DNA of 64,000 nucleotides from ZLKRG08 sp046048895 (GTDB lineage Bacteria; Actinomycetota; Actinomycetes; Nanopelagicales; Nanopelagicaceae). Position 1 is the first letter of the stretch. Every line of letters begins with the position of its first letter. Shown here one piece after another: positions 60,292-64,000 of the stretch. The position numbers and the translations under genes are program-made. The notes below the pieces were generated by a model, which saw nothing but the letters and a program-made list of their open reading frames with translations, was not told the DNA's origin and did no database searches. The stretch covers positions 49,288 through 113,287 of the forward strand of contig JBJOFF010000005.1 of NCBI GenBank assembly GCA_046048895.1, read 5' to 3'.

Positions 60292-61550
60292 AGCTCTTTA
60301 ATTTCCTGAAAACTCTTGCCTTTGGCAATAAATATTACGGCCCATGCAGCCAAAATACTTGCGATACCACCTAAATAAAAAGAGAGCGCATAATCACCTA
60401 ATTTAACGCGAAGTATTGCTGCACCCAGCGCTGCAACGGATGCGCCAATTTGATGGCCGGTAAATACCCAACCATAAACCACCGTTCCGTATTTCGGACC
60501 TAGTACGGTTCGACATAAAGCAATAGTTGGCGGAACAGTTGCCACCCAATCTAGACCATAGAAAATTACGAATACCAAAGTAGATGGGTGAACGGTTGCA
60601 AAGAGTATTGATGGAAGTAGTAGCAAAGAGATGCCACGGAATCCGTAATAGAAAACTAATAACTTACGTGGATCAATTCGATCTGTTAAATATCCAGATC
60701 CAATAGTTCCAATCACATCAAAAACACCAATTAACGCAAGTAGCGATGCGGCAACCACCTCGCCCATGCCATGATCATGTGCAGCAGGGATAAAGTGAGT
60801 TCCAATTAATCCATTGGTGGTAAGCCCGCAGATAAAGAAAGTTCCAAATAACAACCAGAAATCTTTCATTTTAGTGCTCTGTTTAAGGGCATCAATTGCA
60901 TTCTTTGCAGCTCCGCCTTGCAGACGTGGTGGAGCTTGCCAATCATCAGCCGCGCCGTATGGTCTAGCGCCAATCTTCGCAGGGTCTTCATTTAGCCCCC
61001 ACCAGATAAGTGGAATTACTACTGCTGCTGCAACCGCGATGGTAATTGAAACGCTCTTCCAGCCATGATCTATTGCAATAGTTGATAACGCAGGCAGGAA
61101 AACTAATTGCCCAGTTGCCGCAGCGGCGGTTAGTGCGCCAGTTACTAATCCGCGACGTTGATGAAACCATCGACTAGCAATCGTTGCGGCAAAAACCAGC
61201 GCCATAGAGCCAGTGCCGACACCAACAACCACTCCCCAAAGCAGAACTAATTGCCAAGGGGCGGTCATAAAAATAGTTAAAAAAGCACCGATACTTACTG
61301 CTGCCAAAGCGCTCATTACAACTTTGCGAACTGTAAATCGCTCCATTAGCGCCGCAGCGAAAGGTGCAGTTAATCCATAAAGCAGAATGTTTACTGAAAT
61401 GGCTAAAGAAATTTGATCGCGCGACCAACCAAATGCATCTTCAAGCGGCACGATTAAAACGGAGGGCGCAGAGCGATAACCTGCAGCTGCAACCAAAGTT
61501 ATCCAGGTAACTGCAGCTGCAATCCAAGCTGGATGAACTTTACGTTTCAT
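60288..61550 (-). CDS. MFS transporter, monocarboxylate/oxalate-formate-antiporter-like
   Basis: This 420-residue protein has about 12 membrane helices. The layout (AAGYRSAPSVLIVPLEDAFGWSRDQIS at helix 1, RWFHQRRGLVTGALTAAAATGQ at helices 4-5, then a central loop with KIGARPYG) is that of the OFA/monocarboxylate group of MFS. The substrate is probably a small organic acid. It follows aglA by 14 bases and overlaps glbO. Confidence 0.82.
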   Translation of the reverse strand: MKRKVHPAWIAAAVTWITLVAAAGYRSAPSVLIVPLEDAFGWSRDQISLAISVNILLYGLTAPFAAALMERFTVRKVVMSALAAVSIGAFLTIFMTAPWQLVLLWGVVVGVGTGSMALVFAATIASRWFHQRRGLVTGALTAAAATGQLVFLPALSTIAIDHGWKSVSITIAVAAAVVIPLIWWGLNEDPAKIGARPYGAADDWQAPPRLQGGAAKNAIDALKQSTKMKDFWLLFGTFFICGLTTNGLIGTHFIPAAHDHGMGEVVAASLLALIGVFDVIGTIGSGYLTDRIDPRKLLVFYYGFRGISLLLLPSILFATVHPSTLVFVIFYGLDWVATVPPTIALCRTVLGPKYGTVVYGWVFTGHQIGASVAALGAAILRVKLGDYALSFYLGGIASILAAWAVIFIAKGKSFQEIKEL

Positions 61551-61564
61551 GTAATGGCTTTAAC

Positions 61565-63238
61565 TTAAGGAAGTCGTAACCAGACAGCGGTATCGGCTGG
61601 GATGTGTTCGCCCTTTAATGGACCCGATGAAACAAGTACCTCTGATCCGTAAGGAATAACCACATCTGCCGGACCGAAGTTGACGTAGCATGCAAATTTT
61701 CCAGGTCGCGAAAACGCAATTACATCATCAGTTGAGTCCAACCAATTCATTTCGCCATCACCTAGTCCCGGTTCGGTTTTACGAATCTTTAGGGCTTGCT
61801 TAACCATCTCAAAGAATGAACCTTGAATACCTTGCTGAGTATCAACTGCGCGTTCGCCCCAACCTGCAGATTGAGGTAACCAAGCCTTATCTACGGTTAA
61901 TGATTTATCAGAAGAGAATCCATGTGCACCTGCAGCATCTTTGGTCCAAGGAATTGGAACTCGGCAACCATCACGTCCACGATCGGTATGACCCGACATC
62001 TTCCAAATTGGATCTTCCAAGCGATTCTCTGGAATATCACGAACTTCAAATAATCCAAGTTCTTCACCTTGATAGATATAAGCGCCACCTGGTAGCGCTA
62101 ATTCAAGCAACGTTGCAGCGCGAGCACGAAGAAGTGCGCGCTCTTTATTGAGCTTCTTTGGATCGCCAAATTTTTCAAGGCCCTTACCTTTGTTCTGCAA
62201 ACCAAGATCTAAGCGATCGGTCTTACGAACTACATCATGGTTCTCCCAAACCCATGATGGTGGCGCGCCAACTTTTACAACTTCATTCATTGATTTATCA
62301 ATAATCTGCTTTAGAGATTTAGCTTCCCACTTTGCAGTTAAGAAAGAGAAATTAAATGATTGATGAAGCTCGTCTGGTCGTACATACATTGCAGTACGTT
62401 GATCGGTTGGAGCCCAAGCTTCAGATACCAACATCGGATCGTGTTTGTATTGATTGGTAATTTTGCGCCAATCACGGTGAATCTCATGTACCTCTTCTTG
62501 ATCCCAATATGGTCGATAGTGACGATCTAATAGTTCGACCTCTGCCATATCAACATCCGGCAGTCCCTTCTCTTTCCACATTCCGTGTGCCACATCAATG
62601 CGGAAACCGTCGAACTCAAGATCTAACCAGAATCTAAAAATTTCGCGGAAGTGATCCCAAACTTCTTGATTCTCCCAATTGAAGTCTGGTTGCTCTACCG
62701 CGAATAAATGTAAATACCATTGCCCTGGTTTGCCATCTTTTTCAATTACGCGCTCCCAGGCTGGTCCGCCAAATACTGCTTCCCAATTATTTGGTGGCAA
62801 ATCACCATGCTCGCCTTTTCCATCGCGGAAGATGTAACGGTCGCGCTCTTTAGATCCAGGTGCTGAATTAAGCGCGGCTTGGAACCATTCATGTAAATCT
62901 GATGAATGGTTGGGAACTAAATCTAAAATTACGCGAATTCCAAGTGCATGTGCCTCTTTGATTAGCGCTTTGGCATCATCCATTGTTCCGTAATCTGTAT
63001 TTACATCCATGTAATCCGCTACATCATATCCGTGATCTTTCTGTGGTGATTGAAACCATGGATTGATCCAGATGCAATCAACACCTAGATCCTTGATGTA
63101 AGGAAGGCGTGAACGAATTCCATTGATATCGCCAATACCATCTCCATTTGAGTCAGCATAAGAACGAATATAAATCTGATAGGTAACGGCATCACGCCAC
63201 CATGAACGTTCATTACGTGGAGGCAGATTTGTATGCAT
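61565..63238 (-). CDS. aglA: Alpha-glucosidase, GH13 family
   Basis: This 557-residue enzyme releases glucose from alpha-glucosides such as maltose, isomaltose or trehalose. GH13 motifs are DLVPNHSS (region I), the nucleophile in FDGFRIDVAHG, the acid/base in MLVSEAW and the ENHDVVRK transition-state site; QSPQKDHGYDVADY is the oligo-1,6-glucosidase-like loop. The DxNxDGxGDI calcium-type motif (residues 29-38) is present. It shares a base with the thioesterase gene. Maltase, oligo-1,6-glucosidase or trehalose-6-phosphate hydrolase cannot be separated by eye. Confidence 0.92.
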   Translation of the reverse strand: MHTNLPPRNERSWWRDAVTYQIYIRSYADSNGDGIGDINGIRSRLPYIKDLGVDCIWINPWFQSPQKDHGYDVADYMDVNTDYGTMDDAKALIKEAHALGIRVILDLVPNHSSDLHEWFQAALNSAPGSKERDRYIFRDGKGEHGDLPPNNWEAVFGGPAWERVIEKDGKPGQWYLHLFAVEQPDFNWENQEVWDHFREIFRFWLDLEFDGFRIDVAHGMWKEKGLPDVDMAEVELLDRHYRPYWDQEEVHEIHRDWRKITNQYKHDPMLVSEAWAPTDQRTAMYVRPDELHQSFNFSFLTAKWEAKSLKQIIDKSMNEVVKVGAPPSWVWENHDVVRKTDRLDLGLQNKGKGLEKFGDPKKLNKERALLRARAATLLELALPGGAYIYQGEELGLFEVRDIPENRLEDPIWKMSGHTDRGRDGCRVPIPWTKDAAGAHGFSSDKSLTVDKAWLPQSAGWGERAVDTQQGIQGSFFEMVKQALKIRKTEPGLGDGEMNWLDSTDDVIAFSRPGKFACYVNFGPADVVIPYGSEVLVSSGPLKGEHIPADTAVWLRLP

Positions 63239-63645
63239 TAATTTCCTTCCAAATATTGGCTCAAGAATTCGCGCTCACTATCACGCAAGCGACGGGCCTT
63301 TTCAGTCTCCATATCAACACCGACTTGGACTGTCTTTCCTCTTGCCCTCAGCGTACCGCCTTGCGACATTTCATAGACCATTACAAATGATGAGTTACTA
63401 ATTTTTTCGATATAAATCTCCACATCCAAAGTGGTGCCTGTTTCATGAATTGGTGATAAGTAATCTACCTCTGCACGGGCAACGACCATATCTGCAAGCA
63501 TCGGTTCCTTGCCATTTGCAATTCGGGAAAACCAAGTGAAATCTGCACGAGCCTCTTGCATGTAGACCAGATAAGTTGCGTTATTTATATGTCTGAAGGC
63601 ATCTAAATCTGCCCAACGAATTTGCAGTTGGCATTTATGGCGCAT
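63238..63645 (-). CDS. Acyl-CoA thioesterase (hotdog fold, YbgC/4HBT-like)
   Basis: This 135-residue protein has the 4HBT signature: the active-site aspartate in RWADLDAFRHINNATYLVYMQEAR, then EVDYLSPI. It should hydrolyse acyl-CoA esters. It shares its first base with the ettA stop and its last with the aglA start. The ettA-thioesterase order is the same in Mycobacterium. Confidence 0.9.
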   Translation of the reverse strand: MRHKCQLQIRWADLDAFRHINNATYLVYMQEARADFTWFSRIANGKEPMLADMVVARAEVDYLSPIHETGTTLDVEIYIEKISNSSFVMVYEMSQGGTLRARGKTVQVGVDMETEKARRLRDSEREFLSQYLEGN

Positions 63646-64000
63646 TAGCGAGTGAGCTTTCGATAAGTGGCGCGATGTGGTCGGGCTGCTTCTGGCCCAA
63701 GTCGATCAATCTTGTTCTTCTCATAGCTCTCGAAGTTTCCTTCAAACCAGAACCATTTTGAATCACCTTCATAAGCCAAAATATGTGTTGCTACACGGTC
63801 TAAAAACCAACGATCGTGAGAGATCACAACTGCGCAACCTGGAAACTCAAGGAGCGCATTCTCTAAAGAACCCAATGTTTCAACATCTAAATCGTTAGTT
63901 GGTTCGTCAAGAAGTAATAAATTTCCGCCCATCTTTAATGTAAGCGCTAAATTCAAACGATTTCGCTCACCACCAGATAGAACTCCGGCTGGTTTCTGCT
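63645..64000 (-). CDS. ettA: EttA-type ABC-F translation factor, C-terminal part (runs off right edge)
   Basis: This is the last 117 codons of a soluble ABC-F ATPase, probably EttA, which gates the ribosome at initiation according to ATP/ADP. It contains the second signature LSGGERNR, Walker B LLLLDEPTNDLD, SHDRWFLDRVATHILAYEG and the typical EttA C-terminus YEKNKIDRLGPEAARPHRATYRKLTR. The start is out of view; the partial frame actually reads through from the window edge. The end matches EttA better than other ABC-F proteins. Confidence 0.92.
   Translation of the reverse strand, partial: QKPAGVLSGGERNRLNLALTLKMGGNLLLLDEPTNDLDVETLGSLENALLEFPGCAVVISHDRWFLDRVATHILAYEGDSKWFWFEGNFESYEKNKIDRLGPEAARPHRATYRKLTR

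Overview
The window looks like part of the chromosome of a low-GC actinobacterium, probably a streamlined freshwater form of the acI/Nanopelagicales type. The base composition is visibly AT-rich for an actinobacterium, genes are packed with 1-4 base overlaps, and no stretch over 300 bases lacks a gene. The actinobacterial assignment rests on gene order and family types: the valS-folC-DUF4233-ndk-mreBCD-mrdA-rodA-rne-rplU-rpmA-obg-proB block, clpX/clpP2/clpP1/tig, and pepN-HNH-glbO-aglA-thioesterase-ettA are the arrangements known from Streptomyces and Mycobacterium. The lineage within Actinobacteria is an inference.

Region by region. Bases 1-7.1k hold a polyamine unit on the minus strand: an aldehyde dehydrogenase, the spermidine/putrescine ABC transporter potD-A-B-C, a secreted protein of unknown function and the start of agmatinase. 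Bases 7.1-12.2k hold the translation/lipid unit rpsB-tsf-pyrH-frr-cdsA-rlmN, behind a long structured rpsB leader. Bases 12.2-22k hold a branched-chain amino acid/serine unit ilvB-ilvN-ilvC-serA-leuB-ilvE-cimA, with xerC close behind. It is preceded by what looks like a complete transcription attenuator: a promoter, a 17-residue Val/Ile-rich leader peptide and an intrinsic terminator. ilvD lies just upstream. cimA implies isoleucine synthesis from pyruvate by the citramalate route.

Bases 23.8-32.2k hold a drug-type MFS exporter, the gatCAB amidotransferase, proA, a beta-lactamase-fold hydrolase and proB. Bases 32.2-52.6k are the conserved core block: obg, ribosomal proteins L27 and L21, RNase E, the elongasome (RodA, PBP2, MreBCD), ndk, folC, valS, clpX, an extra MFS gene, the two ClpP peptidases and trigger factor. 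Two divergent tRNA genes (Pro-UGG, Gly-UCC) follow. Between tRNA-Gly and rpiB sits a small accessory-looking segment with a collagen-like surface protein and a secreted Gly/His-rich protein.

Bases 54.8-64k hold rpiB, trmB, pepN, a small membrane protein, an HNH nuclease, a short MscS-type channel, and a tightly overlapping unit ettA-thioesterase-alpha-glucosidase-MFS-truncated haemoglobin. ettA and agmatinase are cut by the window edges.

No CRISPR array, insertion sequence, prophage or restriction/defence locus is visible. The most interesting non-core items are the ilvB attenuator with its adjacent perfect palindrome, the rpsB and rplU leader structures, the shared 9-mer flanking both tRNAs, the collagen-like/His-rich segment beside tRNA-Gly, and the secreted protein inside the polyamine operon.
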